Source of the DNA: Actinomycetes bacterium
GTDB taxonomy: Bacteria > Actinomycetota > Acidimicrobiia > Acidimicrobiales > Palsa-688
Direction: 5' to 3'
DNA: 64,000 bases
NCBI GenBank assembly: GCA_021838445.1
Contig: JAKCDU010000005.1
Span: 51,250-115,249 of the forward strand
Shown piece by piece: positions 1 to 7,665 of this stretch. The notes below the pieces were generated by a model that saw nothing but the letters and a program-made list of their open reading frames with translations, did no database searches and was not told where the DNA came from. The position numbers and the translations under genes were made by a program. The first letter of the stretch is position 1, and every line of letters begins with the position of its first letter.

Positions 1-3000
1 ACCCCGCCACCACGTCGTGGGCGCCGACCGCCCGCGCCGCCGCTTCCACCTCGGCGTCGGTGGCCTGCGGTCGGCCGTAGGCGATGTTGTCCCTTATGGT
101 CCCGGAGAAGAGGTGGGCCTCCTGGGGGACGTACCCGATCTGGTGCCGGTAAGCGGACAGATCGATGCTCCGCAGGTCCATCCCGTCAATGGACACCGCT
201 CCCGCGGTCGGGTCGTAGAAGCGGGTCAGCAGCTTGACGATCGTGGACTTGCCGGCACCCGTCTCGCCGACGAGGGCGACCGACTGACCGGCAGGTATCT
301 CCAGATTCACGTCGCGCAGGGCCGGGCGGTCCACGCCCGGGTAAGCGAACGAGACCCCACGCAGGTCCACCCGTCCGGTCAGCCGTCCTATCGGCGGCGG
401 GTCGGGGGCAGGCGCGACCAGCGGACGGACCGCCATCAAGGAGTTGATCTGGCGCATGGACGCCCCCGCCTGCTGGTAGGCGTCGAAGGTCTGGGAGAGC
501 TGTTGGATGGGACTGAAGAACAGGTCCAGGTAGAGCAGGAAGCCGACGACCTCTCCGGCGGTCAAGGTGTGGCCCGAGACGAGAACCGACGCCACGCCCA
601 GCACCATCACCGCGGCCATGTCGGCCAGGAACTCGACGAAGGGGAAGTAGATGGCCACCAACCGCTGGGCCGCCAGCCGGGCTTTCAGGTAGCCGCCGGC
701 GAGCTGACGGAATTCCGCCCGATGGCGGTCCTCCCGCCGGAACGCCTGCGACTCCCTGACCCCCGACAGGCTCTCCTGCATGTTGGAATTCACCGCCGCG
801 ATCCGCTCCCGAGCCCGCTCGTAGGCCCGCCCGGACAAGCGACGGTAAGCGACGGTGGCCGCAGCCAGAGGTACCGTGACCGACAGCGCCACCAGAGCCA
901 GCTCGACGTTCCAGACCAGCATGGCGACGCCCACCCCGATGATGGTGAAGAGCGAGACCACGGCGTTGATCAGCCCGCTGTTGAGCAGGTTGGCCAGAGC
1001 ATCAACGTCGGTGGTCATACGGGTCATGATCCGCCCGGCCATCTCCCGCTCGTAGAAGTCGATCGACAGGCGCTGCAGATGGGACCAGATGCGCACCCGG
1101 AGGGCGAAGAGCATGCGCTCGGCGGTGCGGCCCGTGACCAACACCTGGAACGTCGTGTCCACCCAGTCGGCGAGAACCACCGCCAGGAAGGCCATGGCGA
1201 CGATCCACAGCACCCGGGACGATCCGGCCGCCACACCGCGATCGAGCCCGTCGCGGATGAGAAGGGGACCGGCCAGGTTGGCCAGAGCATCGGCGATCAC
1301 CAGTGCCAGCCCGGTCGCCAAGGCCCCCCGGTAGGGGTGGACGAAGCGGCGGAGGGAGAACGACTCGCTCTCCGCCGACTCCGACTCCACGTCCACGTCC
1401 GGTCGCTCGTCGGCGGGGCGCAGGGCGGCGACTCGAGCGAGCAGCTCAGGGCTGGCCGCCATGGCCCCCGCCCATCCTCCCCCACCCCCCCGAGCCGACC
1501 CACCGAGGCCGGCGCCAAGGGAGCTTCGAGCCGTGGCCGACTCGCCCCCGACGACCGAATCCATGTCCCCCCCGAGACGGTCGTAGGGCCACAGGTCGGC
1601 GCTGACGGCCATCCCGTCGGCCGGCTCGGCCGTTTCCGACCCGCCCTGACCGGCCGGTTCGGGCTCGGTCGGGGACCACCACGACGATGCGGACGGATCT
1701 TCCTCGATCAGCAGCCCGTCGGTTCCCTCGATGTCGTCCGAGGACCCTCCGAGCAGGTGCCGGTAGAGGGCGCAGCGCCCCGTGAGCTCCTCGTGGGTTC
1801 CGTGGTCGACCACCCTCCCGGCGTCCACCACGGCGATGCGGTCAGCCAGGCGCAGGGTGGAGCGGCGATGGGCCACCAAAAGAGTGGTGCGCCCGACCAT
1901 CACCCGCCGCAGCGTCTCCTGGATGTCGGCCTCGACCTTGGCGTCGACGGCGCTCGTCGCGTCGTCGAGGACGAGGATTCCCGGGTCCGACAGGAGGGCG
2001 CGGGCCAGAGCGATCCGCTGCCGCTGGCCCCCCGAGAGGGTGAGGCCCCGCTCCCCCACCACGGTGTCATAGCCGTCGGGGAGCTCCGAGATGAACCTGT
2101 GGGCCTCGGCCGCCCGCGCCGCCAACTCGACCTCGGCGTCGGTGGCTTCGGGGCGGGCATAGGCGATGTTGTTGCGGATGCTGTCGGAGAAGAGGAAAGC
2201 CTCCTCGAAGACCGCCCCGATGCGGTTTCGCAAGGAGGCGAGGGTGAGGTCGCGCACGTCGTGGTCCCCGATGCTGACCGACCCCCCGTGAACGTCGTAG
2301 AACCGAGGCAGGAGCAGCGCAACCGTCGACTTGCCCGAGCCGGAGGCTCCCACCAGGGCCACCGTCTCCCCGGGGGCCACCTCGAGATCGAAGCCTTGGA
2401 GCACCGGCTGGTCACGGGTGTAGCCGAAGGTGACCGAGCGGAAGCGGATGGCCGCGGGCCCCGAGGGGAGCGTGACCGCGTCGGGCTTCTCGGTGACCAC
2501 CGGGTTGGCGGCCAGCAGATCCAGCACCCGCTGGGCTCCGGCACGGGCCTGCTGGCCCACGATGAGCACGCCGGCCAGCATCCGGGCCGGGCTGGCCATC
2601 TGCAGGAGATATGTGGCAAAGGCCAGGAAGGTACCGATCGACAGCCGGTGGTGGAGGGCCATCCAGCCGCCGAGAGCCAGCACCCCGACCTCGCCCAGAG
2701 CGGGGAGCCCGGACAGCACCGGCTGGTAGCGGGCCTGCAACCGAACCGCTCGCATCCGGGCCCCGTAGAGCACCCGGGCCCGGTCCACGAGGTGTTCCAG
2801 TTCGCCCTGCTCCTGGCCGAACCCTTTGACCACCCGCACCCCGGTGACCGCCTCCTCGACCACCACAGCGACTTCGCCCTCCTTCTGCTGGGCGTCCCAG
2901 TTGGCCGGGAACGTCTGGCGACGCATCCGGTAGGCGCTGAGGAGCAGGGCCGGGACCATGGCGAGCGATATCACCGCGAGAAGCGGCGAGTAGATGAACA

Positions 3001-3460
3001 TGATGACCAGCGACGAGAGCAGCAGCAGCAGATTGCCCGACATCATCGGCAGGAACGCGAGCAGACCCTGGAGGAGACCCACGTCGGAGTTGGCCCGGGA
3101 CACGAGCTGGCCGGTCTGCATTTCGTCGTGGCGGGCCGAGTCCAGCCGCTGCAGCTGATCGAATATGGCGTTGCGCAGATCGAATTGGATGTCGAGGCTG
3201 ACCCGACCACCGACGAAGCGCCGGATGTGGGCCAGCCCGAAGGTGGCGACGGCCAGCACCCCCATCAGCGCCAGCCACGGGGCGAGAGGTTGGCGGTGGG
3301 CGACGATGACCTGGTCGATGATCTGTCGTTCGACGGCGGGCACCGCGGCGGAGATGGCACCCCCGGCCAGCGCCGCGCCGAAAGCCACCGTGACATTCCG
3401 TCGGTGGGGACGGAGCCAGGGCATCAGACGACGTATCCAGCCCGGTTCCCGGCGAATCAT
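1..3460 (-). CDS. Fused double ABC exporter (TMD-NBD-TMD-NBD), 3' end cut by window edge
   Basis: One minus-strand frame stays open from an ATG at 3458-3460 to base 1, giving about 1153 residues without a stop. It reads as two ABC exporter halves joined head to tail. The first half has a membrane domain (about residues 15-310), then Walker A GASGSGKST near 370, signature LSGGQ near 473 and Walker B VLDDATS near 500. A Gly/Ala/Ser-rich linker (about 590-690) leads to a second membrane domain and a second Walker A, GETGAGKST, near 1064. The signature and Walker B of the second ATPase lie beyond the edge. Multidrug or lipid export by an inner-membrane pump is the family expectation; the substrate is unknown. 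I checked that both halves share one frame across the linker, so this is a true fusion and not two genes. Confidence 0.85.
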   Translation of the reverse strand, partial: MIRREPGWIRRLMPWLRPHRRNVTVAFGAALAGGAISAAVPAVERQIIDQVIVAHRQPLAPWLALMGVLAVATFGLAHIRRFVGGRVSLDIQFDLRNAIFDQLQRLDSARHDEMQTGQLVSRANSDVGLLQGLLAFLPMMSGNLLLLLSSLVIMFIYSPLLAVISLAMVPALLLSAYRMRRQTFPANWDAQQKEGEVAVVVEEAVTGVRVVKGFGQEQGELEHLVDRARVLYGARMRAVRLQARYQPVLSGLPALGEVGVLALGGWMALHHRLSIGTFLAFATYLLQMASPARMLAGVLIVGQQARAGAQRVLDLLAANPVVTEKPDAVTLPSGPAAIRFRSVTFGYTRDQPVLQGFDLEVAPGETVALVGASGSGKSTVALLLPRFYDVHGGSVSIGDHDVRDLTLASLRNRIGAVFEEAFLFSDSIRNNIAYARPEATDAEVELAARAAEAHRFISELPDGYDTVVGERGLTLSGGQRQRIALARALLSDPGILVLDDATSAVDAKVEADIQETLRRVMVGRTTLLVAHRRSTLRLADRIAVVDAGRVVDHGTHEELTGRCALYRHLLGGSSDDIEGTDGLLIEEDPSASSWWSPTEPEPAGQGGSETAEPADGMAVSADLWPYDRLGGDMDSVVGGESATARSSLGAGLGGSARGGGGGWAGAMAASPELLARVAALRPADERPDVDVESESAESESFSLRRFVHPYRGALATGLALVIADALANLAGPLLIRDGLDRGVAAGSSRVLWIVAMAFLAVVLADWVDTTFQVLVTGRTAERMLFALRVRIWSHLQRLSIDFYEREMAGRIMTRMTTDVDALANLLNSGLINAVVSLFTIIGVGVAMLVWNVELALVALSVTVPLAAATVAYRRLSGRAYERARERIAAVNSNMQESLSGVRESQAFRREDRHRAEFRQLAGGYLKARLAAQRLVAIYFPFVEFLADMAAVMVLGVASVLVSGHTLTAGEVVGFLLYLDLFFSPIQQLSQTFDAYQQAGASMRQINSLMAVRPLVAPAPDPPPIGRLTGRVDLRGVSFAYPGVDRPALRDVNLEIPAGQSVALVGETGAGKSTIVKLLTRFYDPTAGAVSIDGMDLRSIDLSAYRHQIGYVPQEAHLFSGTIRDNIAYGRPQATDAEVEAAARAVGAHDVVAG

Positions 3461-3531
3461 TACGCCATGCTAAGAGCCGGTGGGAGTATCGGCGGGGGGT
3501 TTCCGACATGGGCTCCGGAACGGCCGGCCGT

Positions 3532-4230
3532 TCACGGAGAAAGGGAGGGCATCGCAGCCTCGTCGGCCGACGCCAGCCAGGGCCGGGTGGCGGCCCTCGT
3601 CCCCGCCGTGCCCCAGACCAGGCCCTCCATGAAGACCCACGTCCGACGGTGGATGGCCGACGGGCCGTAGGCGTGCAGCGCCATCTTGTGCCGGGGGCAG
3701 GGATATCCCTTGTTGGAGTCGAACTCGTAGGGCGGAAAGTGGCCGGCCTCGGAGCGCATGTGGCGGTCGCGGGTGACTTTGGCGAGGATCGATGCCGCGG
3801 CGATGGACAGGCAGGTGGCGTCGCCTTTGATGATCTTCGTCGAGGGAGCCACCCCCACGAAGTCCCAGTTGCCGTCGATGAGCACGTGATCGGGGACCAG
3901 GCCCAGGCCGTCCACAGCCCGGCGTGCCGCCCGGCGCTGGGCCTCGGCCATGCCCACGGAGTCGCATTCCTCCTGGGAGGCCACGCCGACGGCCCACGCC
4001 GTGCACCATGCGGCGACCCGGTCGAACAGCTTCTCGCGCCCGGCCTCGCTCAACATCTTGGAATCCCGCACACCGTAGACCCGGCGATCGAAAGGAAGGA
4101 CCGCGGCGCCGACCATCAGCGGACCCGCCCAGGCGCCGCGCCCGACCTCGTCCACACCCACGATGACCTCGTGCCCCAGTTCCCGCAGGGCCTTCTCGAG
4201 CGCCCGGGAGGGGGGACGGCCGGCCCTCAC
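3532..4230 (-). CDS. rnhB: Ribonuclease HII
   Basis: RNase HII cleaves RNA in RNA-DNA hybrids and removes single ribonucleotides misincorporated in DNA. The 232-residue product carries the acidic active site of the family: D27-E28 in GVDEVGRG, D119 in LIDG and D155 in VTRDR. The family hallmark DSKMLSE also follows. I chose the GTG at 4230 because it overlaps the stop of the upstream gene as GTGA, implying translational coupling, and because the family fold begins about 20 residues later. A longer frame extends to 4506 but overlaps the upstream reductase gene heavily. It is the last gene of a three-gene overlapping set. Confidence 0.92.
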   Translation of the reverse strand: MRAGRPPSRALEKALRELGHEVIVGVDEVGRGAWAGPLMVGAAVLPFDRRVYGVRDSKMLSEAGREKLFDRVAAWCTAWAVGVASQEECDSVGMAEAQRRAARRAVDGLGLVPDHVLIDGNWDFVGVAPSTKIIKGDATCLSIAAASILAKVTRDRHMRSEAGHFPPYEFDSNKGYPCPRHKMALHAYGPSAIHRRTWVFMEGLVWGTAGTRAATRPWLASADEAAMPSLSP

Positions 4231-4958
4231 CGCTCCTCCGTGGCATACCGGGTGAGGAGCATACCGTCGGCCTCCAGTACCGCTTCGAGGCGGAGGGGAA
4301 CCGGTGGCCCCACCCATATCTCGGCGAGGGTCTGACGACCGACCCCGGCGACGAGAGGCGAAACGGTGAGGCACAGCTCGTCGACCAGGCCGGCTCGCAT
4401 CAGGCCCCGGGCCAGGAAAGGTCCGCCCTCGCAGAGGATGCGTCCGAGGCCCCGCTCGCGCAGTTCGGCGACGACTCGCCGCAGGTCCACCTCGCCGTCC
4501 CCGCAATCGATGAGGTCGGCCACCTCGCCGAGATCGGTCCGGGTGCTCACCACCTGCGAGGTGGTGAGCACCAGCACCCGGTCCGGTCCGGTGAACATCC
4601 TGGCCCCGCGATCGAGCCGCCCCTGGCCGGAGACCACCGCCAGAGCGGGCCGCGCCGACTGCTGGCGGGCCAGGCGACGAGCCCGGGCCGGGTCATCGAG
4701 GATCACGGGCCCGTAACGTTCCCGGACCGCCGTCCCAGACGCCACCAGAACGACGTCGGCGACGGCCCGCATGGCCCTGAACGCCTGCTTGTCGGCTGGG
4801 CCGCCGAGCGGTCCGCTACGGCCGTCGATCTCGATGGCCCCGTCGAGGGAAGCAACGAAGTTGAGGCGCAGGTGTTGCGGCGCCGGGTGGTGGTAGGCCT
4901 CCTCCAACTCCTCTCCGCCATCGGCGGTGCCCGGCCCGGGCAGCAGGCGGCGGATCAT
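4227..4958 (-). CDS. RibD C-terminal / dihydrofolate reductase-like pyrimidine reductase family protein
   Basis: A 243-residue protein of the RibD C-terminal domain family, NADPH-dependent reductases related to dihydrofolate reductase and to the riboflavin-pathway pyrimidine reductase. Recognisable segments are LNFVASLDGAIEIDG, LVASGTAVRERYGP and the glycine-rich ILCEGGP near the C terminus. No deaminase domain is attached, so it is a stand-alone reductase. The substrate is not clear from sequence. The ATG at 4958 overlaps the preceding stop as ATGA, and the gene's own stop overlaps the RNase HII start, so all three are probably translated from one message. Confidence 0.82.
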   Translation of the reverse strand: MIRRLLPGPGTADGGEELEEAYHHPAPQHLRLNFVASLDGAIEIDGRSGPLGGPADKQAFRAMRAVADVVLVASGTAVRERYGPVILDDPARARRLARQQSARPALAVVSGQGRLDRGARMFTGPDRVLVLTTSQVVSTRTDLGEVADLIDCGDGEVDLRRVVAELRERGLGRILCEGGPFLARGLMRAGLVDELCLTVSPLVAGVGRQTLAEIWVGPPVPLRLEAVLEADGMLLTRYATEER

Positions 4959-5362
4959 TCCAGCCCGGAGATGAGCCCGGCTTCGGCCGGATCGGGGTGC
5001 CCAGCGAGGAAGGCATCGAGGATCTCGGCCGCCACCGCCCCACTCGTGGAGCGGATGCTCAAGGCCACGACATTGGCGTCGTTCCACCGGCGGGCTCCCT
5101 CGGCGGTGGCGGCGTCGGCGCACAGCGCCGCTCGCACGCCGGTCACCTTGTTGGCGGCGATGGCCACACCCGTGCCCGTCCAGCACCACACCACCCCCAG
5201 ATCGGCTCGCCCCTCAGCCACCGCTCGGCCCACCGCTCGGCCCACCGCGGGCCACGGGCCGGCGAGCAGGAGTACCTCCACCTGGTGGCCGGCCTGGCGG
5301 AGATGGGCCAGGGCGACCTCGACCACGGGCGCGGCTTCGTCGCTGGCCATAGCGATGCGCAC
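4955..5362 (-). CDS. RpiB/LacA/LacB-family sugar-phosphate isomerase
   Basis: A 135-residue member of the RpiB family (ribose-5-phosphate isomerase B / galactose-6-phosphate isomerase subunits). The core GTGVAIAANKVTGVRAALC matches the family phosphate-binding and active-site segment. Where many RpiB proteins have ICGTG, this one reads WCWTGTG, as in an actinobacterial subgroup. The start is GTG at 5362; an in-frame ATG at 5350 is possible but would trim the first strand. A separate rpiA lies at 52822, so this may isomerise a different sugar phosphate. Its stop overlaps the next gene by 4 bases. Confidence 0.8.
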   Translation of the reverse strand: MRIAMASDEAAPVVEVALAHLRQAGHQVEVLLLAGPWPAVGRAVGRAVAEGRADLGVVWCWTGTGVAIAANKVTGVRAALCADAATAEGARRWNDANVVALSIRSTSGAVAAEILDAFLAGHPDPAEAGLISGLE

Positions 5363-5439
5363 CGGCCGACATTACCGGTCCGGCCAGGTGGCCGGCCGGC
5401 GCTTCGGCGATAGGGGTGACCGGGCCGCCGGCGACTCCA

Positions 5440-5445
5440 TAGGAT
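5440..5445 (+). promoter_or_regulatory. -10 element of a probable leaderless promoter (fbiD)
   Basis: TAGGAT sits exactly 6 nt before the GTG start of the FbiD gene. This fits the TAnnnT -10 element of actinobacterial leaderless promoters, where transcription begins at the start codon. No Shine-Dalgarno is needed or convincing here. The same geometry recurs at other transcription-unit starts in the window. Confidence 0.6.
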
Positions 5446-5451
5446 GAGGGA

Positions 5452-6039
5452 GTGATCACCGGGGCGGATCGTTGGAAGGGACGGTCGGCGGTGCTCGTAC
5501 CGGTCAAGGCCTTTCACCGGGCCAAGGTGCGCCTGGCTCCGGCCCTCTCCCCCGAGCAGCGCCAGGCTCTGGCCCGGTCCATGGCGACTCGGGTCGTGGA
5601 GTCGGCCGCCGGGCTGCCCGTGGCCGTAGTCTGCGACGACCCCGAAGTGGCCACCTGGGCCCGTTCCTGCGGTGCCCTGGTCGTGTGGGAGCCGGGCCGG
5701 GGCCTCAACCGCGCCGTTCAAGAGGGTTTCGCGCACCTCGGCGGCCTCGGTGTCCACTCCGTGATCGTGGCCGCCGGGGACCTTCCGCAGGCCACCGACC
5801 TGAGATGGGTGACCGACTTCCCCGGCGTCACCCTCGTGCCCGACCGGCGACGGGACGGCACCAACGTCATCGGCCTTCCCGCCCGTCTGGCGTTCCAATT
5901 CGCCTACGGGCCGGGTTCGTTCGCCCGGCACCTCGCCGAAGGGCACCGGCTCGGCCAGCCGGTTCGTGTCGTGCACTCGCCTCCGCTCGAGTGGGATGTC
6001 GATCTCCCGGAAGACCTCGTAGGGATGTCCGGCACTTGA
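5452..6039 (+). CDS. fbiD: CofC/FbiD-type guanylyltransferase (coenzyme F420 biosynthesis)
   Basis: A 195-residue nucleotidyltransferase of the CofC/FbiD family, which transfers GMP from GTP to phosphoenolpyruvate (actinobacteria) or 2-phospho-L-lactate (archaea) in coenzyme F420 synthesis. Diagnostic segments are the N-terminal LVPVKAFHRAK, the AGDLP metal-binding motif near residue 105 and DRRRDGTNVI near 127. The GTG start follows a leaderless-type -10 element by 6 nt. The stop overlaps the TTG start of the next gene as TTGA. No other F420 gene lies in the window. In actinobacteria the PEP route is expected; sequence alone does not separate the two substrates. Confidence 0.88.
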   Translation: MITGADRWKGRSAVLVPVKAFHRAKVRLAPALSPEQRQALARSMATRVVESAAGLPVAVVCDDPEVATWARSCGALVVWEPGRGLNRAVQEGFAHLGGLGVHSVIVAAGDLPQATDLRWVTDFPGVTLVPDRRRDGTNVIGLPARLAFQFAYGPGSFARHLAEGHRLGQPVRVVHSPPLEWDVDLPEDLVGMSGT

Positions 6040-6800
6040 GCGATCCCACCGCCCATGGAGCGCTTCCCTCGGATCCCACATCCAACCTGGAAATTCCTGA
6101 AGTGGCTCTGGCTATCGGAGCTCATCCCGATGACGTGGACTTCGGGTGCGGCGGGACCCTGGCCAAGTGGGCGGCGGCCGGATGCCGGGTCCACTACCTG
6201 GTCTGCACCGACGGTTCGAAGGGATCGTGGGACCCCGCCCAGGACCCACAGGAGTTGATCCGGACCCGCCAGGAGGAGCAGCGAGGAGCCTCCCGGGCCC
6301 TCGGCGGGGAGGGCCGGGTCACCTTCCTCGGGCGGATCGACGGTGAACTCGATTCAGGGATGGAGATGCGCCGGCTGGTGGCCTACGAGATTCGCCGGGT
6401 CCGCCCAACCGTGGTCCTCGGGCATGATCCCTGGAAGCGCTACCGCCTGCACCCCGACCATCGCCACGCTGGATTTCTGACCACCGACGCCATCGTGGCG
6501 GCGAGGGACCCTCATTTCTTCCCCGAGCAGGACGTCCCTCCTCACCGACCATCCGCCCTGCTCTTGTGGGAGGCGGATGCGCCGGACCACCTCGAGGACA
6601 TCACTGGGTTCGAGGAGACCAAGCTGCGGGCCCTCATGCGCCACCACAGTCAGCTCCGCTCGACGATGGGCATATCCGACTCGGACGACGGTGACGCGGC
6701 TGAGGCTTTCCAACAGAGACTTCGCAGCCGCCACGCAGCGGCGGGAGCGCCACTCGGCCTGACCGCCGCTGAGGCTTTCAAACTACTGATCGATCTGTGA
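6036..6800 (+). CDS. PIG-L (LmbE) family Zn-dependent deacetylase
   Basis: A 254-residue member of the PIG-L/LmbE family, zinc enzymes that deacetylate GlcNAc-type sugars; relatives include MshB and Mca of mycothiol metabolism. The metal site is visible as AHPDD at residues 29-33 and HPDH near 140. The TTG at 6036 is preferred because it overlaps the FbiD stop (TTGA) and precedes the first strand by a normal length. Substrate cannot be assigned: there is no mycothiol gene cluster nearby. The gene ends in a hairpin shared with the convergent gene. Confidence 0.82.
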   Translation: MSDPTAHGALPSDPTSNLEIPEVALAIGAHPDDVDFGCGGTLAKWAAAGCRVHYLVCTDGSKGSWDPAQDPQELIRTRQEEQRGASRALGGEGRVTFLGRIDGELDSGMEMRRLVAYEIRRVRPTVVLGHDPWKRYRLHPDHRHAGFLTTDAIVAARDPHFFPEQDVPPHRPSALLLWEADAPDHLEDITGFEETKLRALMRHHSQLRSTMGISDSDDGDAAEAFQQRLRSRHAAAGAPLGLTAAEAFKLLIDL

Positions 6801-6831
6801 CCGGGCCGGGGCGTCAACCCCGACCGGTCAC
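6797..6831. terminator. Bidirectional hairpin between convergent genes
   Basis: GTGACCGG (6797-6804) pairs with CCGGTCAC (6824-6831), with an inner GGGG/CCCC pairing. The stop codons of the PIG-L gene (6798-6800) and of the converging Lys/Ala-rich frame (6814-6816) both fall inside the structure. There is no U-tract, as is common at high GC. Confidence 0.6.
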
Positions 6832-7068
6832 CGAATTCTGGGCCGCAGCGGCCTTCTTGGCCGGGGCCGCCTTCCTGGTCGTCGCTTGCTCGGCCCCGGC
6901 CCGATTGGTCGGTCGCTTGCTCGCCACGGTGGTCCGCCGCGTCGGCGGCACGGCCCGGGAAGCAGCCTCATCAGCTGCGGTCGTGGTGGCTGCGGTCTTC
7001 TTCGCCGCAGCCACCGTCTCCTTGACCGGTGTTCCAGTAGCCTCCGCCGCCTTGTTGGCGGGACTCAC
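6814..7068 (-). CDS. Small Lys/Ala/Thr-rich protein downstream of HU
   Basis: An 84-residue frame starting at GTG 7068, 13 bases after the HU stop and on the same strand. It is rich in Ala, Lys, Thr and Arg, with AAAKK and PAKKA segments resembling the HU tail, and has no hydrophobic core. It could be a separate histone-H1-like nucleoid protein, a detached piece of a longer HU tail (it is out of frame with HU, so a frameshift would be needed), or a chance frame in biased DNA. That its stop sits inside the shared terminator hairpin argues for a real gene. Confidence 0.5.
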   Translation of the reverse strand: MSPANKAAEATGTPVKETVAAAKKTAATTTAADEAASRAVPPTRRTTVASKRPTNRAGAEQATTRKAAPAKKAAAAQNSVTGRG

Positions 7069-7081
7069 GTGGCGACCGTCC

Positions 7082-7516
7082 TCAGCGCTTCTTGGTGGCC
7101 TTGGTGGCCTTGGTGGCCTTGGTGGCCGTAGCGGTAGCGGCCTTCTTGGCCGGGGCCGCCGCCTTCTTGGCCGGGGCCGGGGCCGGGGCCTTCTTGGCCG
7201 GGGCCTTGGTCGCCGTCACCTTCTTGGCCGCCGCCTTGCCGCGGGTGTTGAGGGTGGCTTTGAACGCCGAAGCGGGCTTGAAAGCCACGCTCTTGGAGGC
7301 GGGCACCTTCACCGTCGCCTGGGTCTGGGGGTTTCGAGCCGTGCGGGCGGCGCGGGCCCGGGGCTCGAAGGAGCCGAAGCCGAAGATCGAGACCCGGTTA
7401 CCGGCCTTGATCTCCGCGACGATGGCGGCCGTGACGGCCTCGACCGCTGCTTCCGACTGCTTCTTGTCCAAGCCGGTCTTCGTAGCGACCGACTCGGCCA
7501 ACTCTGTTCTGTTCAC
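7082..7516 (-). CDS. hup: HU-type nucleoid protein with long Lys/Ala-rich tail
   Basis: A 144-residue DNA-bending protein. Residues 1-90 are the HU fold, including IFGFGSF and the arm region with ARNPQT. Residues 95-144 are a basic tail of AAKK, PAKK and repeated KAT units, as in actinobacterial HupB/HupS proteins that also bind DNA through the tail. The GTG at 7516 has a good Shine-Dalgarno, AGGAGG. Nine-base repeats (CCTTGGTGG on the plus strand) near 7090-7130 encode the TKA run. The gene follows lon on the same strand, a neighbourhood also known in enterobacteria. Confidence 0.93.
   Translation of the reverse strand: MNRTELAESVATKTGLDKKQSEAAVEAVTAAIVAEIKAGNRVSIFGFGSFEPRARAARTARNPQTQATVKVPASKSVAFKPASAFKATLNTRGKAAAKKVTATKAPAKKAPAPAPAKKAAAPAKKAATATATKATKATKATKKR
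7090..7130. repeat. 9-bp tandem repeat encoding the HU tail
   Basis: About four copies of CCTTGGTGG in tandem on the plus strand, read on the minus strand as Thr-Lys-Ala units. The copy number may vary between strains by slippage without breaking the frame. Confidence 0.7.
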
Positions 7517-7544
7517 CGCACCTCCTGGCGTGGTTGGGGAAGTT

Positions 7545-7601
7545 CCTTGACATACAAGAGGTTTTTGCAGCCCAGGTCAAGCATTTCCCTTGCACTACAA
7601 G
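7545..7601 (-). promoter_or_regulatory. hup promoter region with two CTTGTAnnnCAAGG boxes
   Basis: On the minus strand, TTGACC (7575-7580) lies 17 nt upstream of TTGTAT, a plausible -35/-10 pair for hup. Two 14-bp boxes of the form CTTGTAnnnCAAGG occur at 7588-7601 and 7545-7558, about 43 bp apart. Each is a partial dyad (CTTG...CAAG). One overlaps the -10 and the other lies upstream of the -35, an arrangement typical of repressor operators. The binding protein is unknown. Confidence 0.45.
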
Positions 7602-7665
7602 GGCTTTCTCATTCCCCCAAGCCAGTCCGCTTATGACACCACGATGTCACAATCACCAGAATCCT

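Noticed and set aside
17..3670. A 1217-residue plus-strand open frame
   Set aside because: It is the antisense of the ABC exporter. It is full of low-complexity Arg/Gly/His/Asp text without family resemblance, whereas the minus strand contains both ABC ATPase motif sets.
7090..7130. Tandem repeats of 9 bp as a possible CRISPR or promoter array
   Set aside because: They are in frame within hup and encode Thr-Lys-Ala units; no spacers are present.
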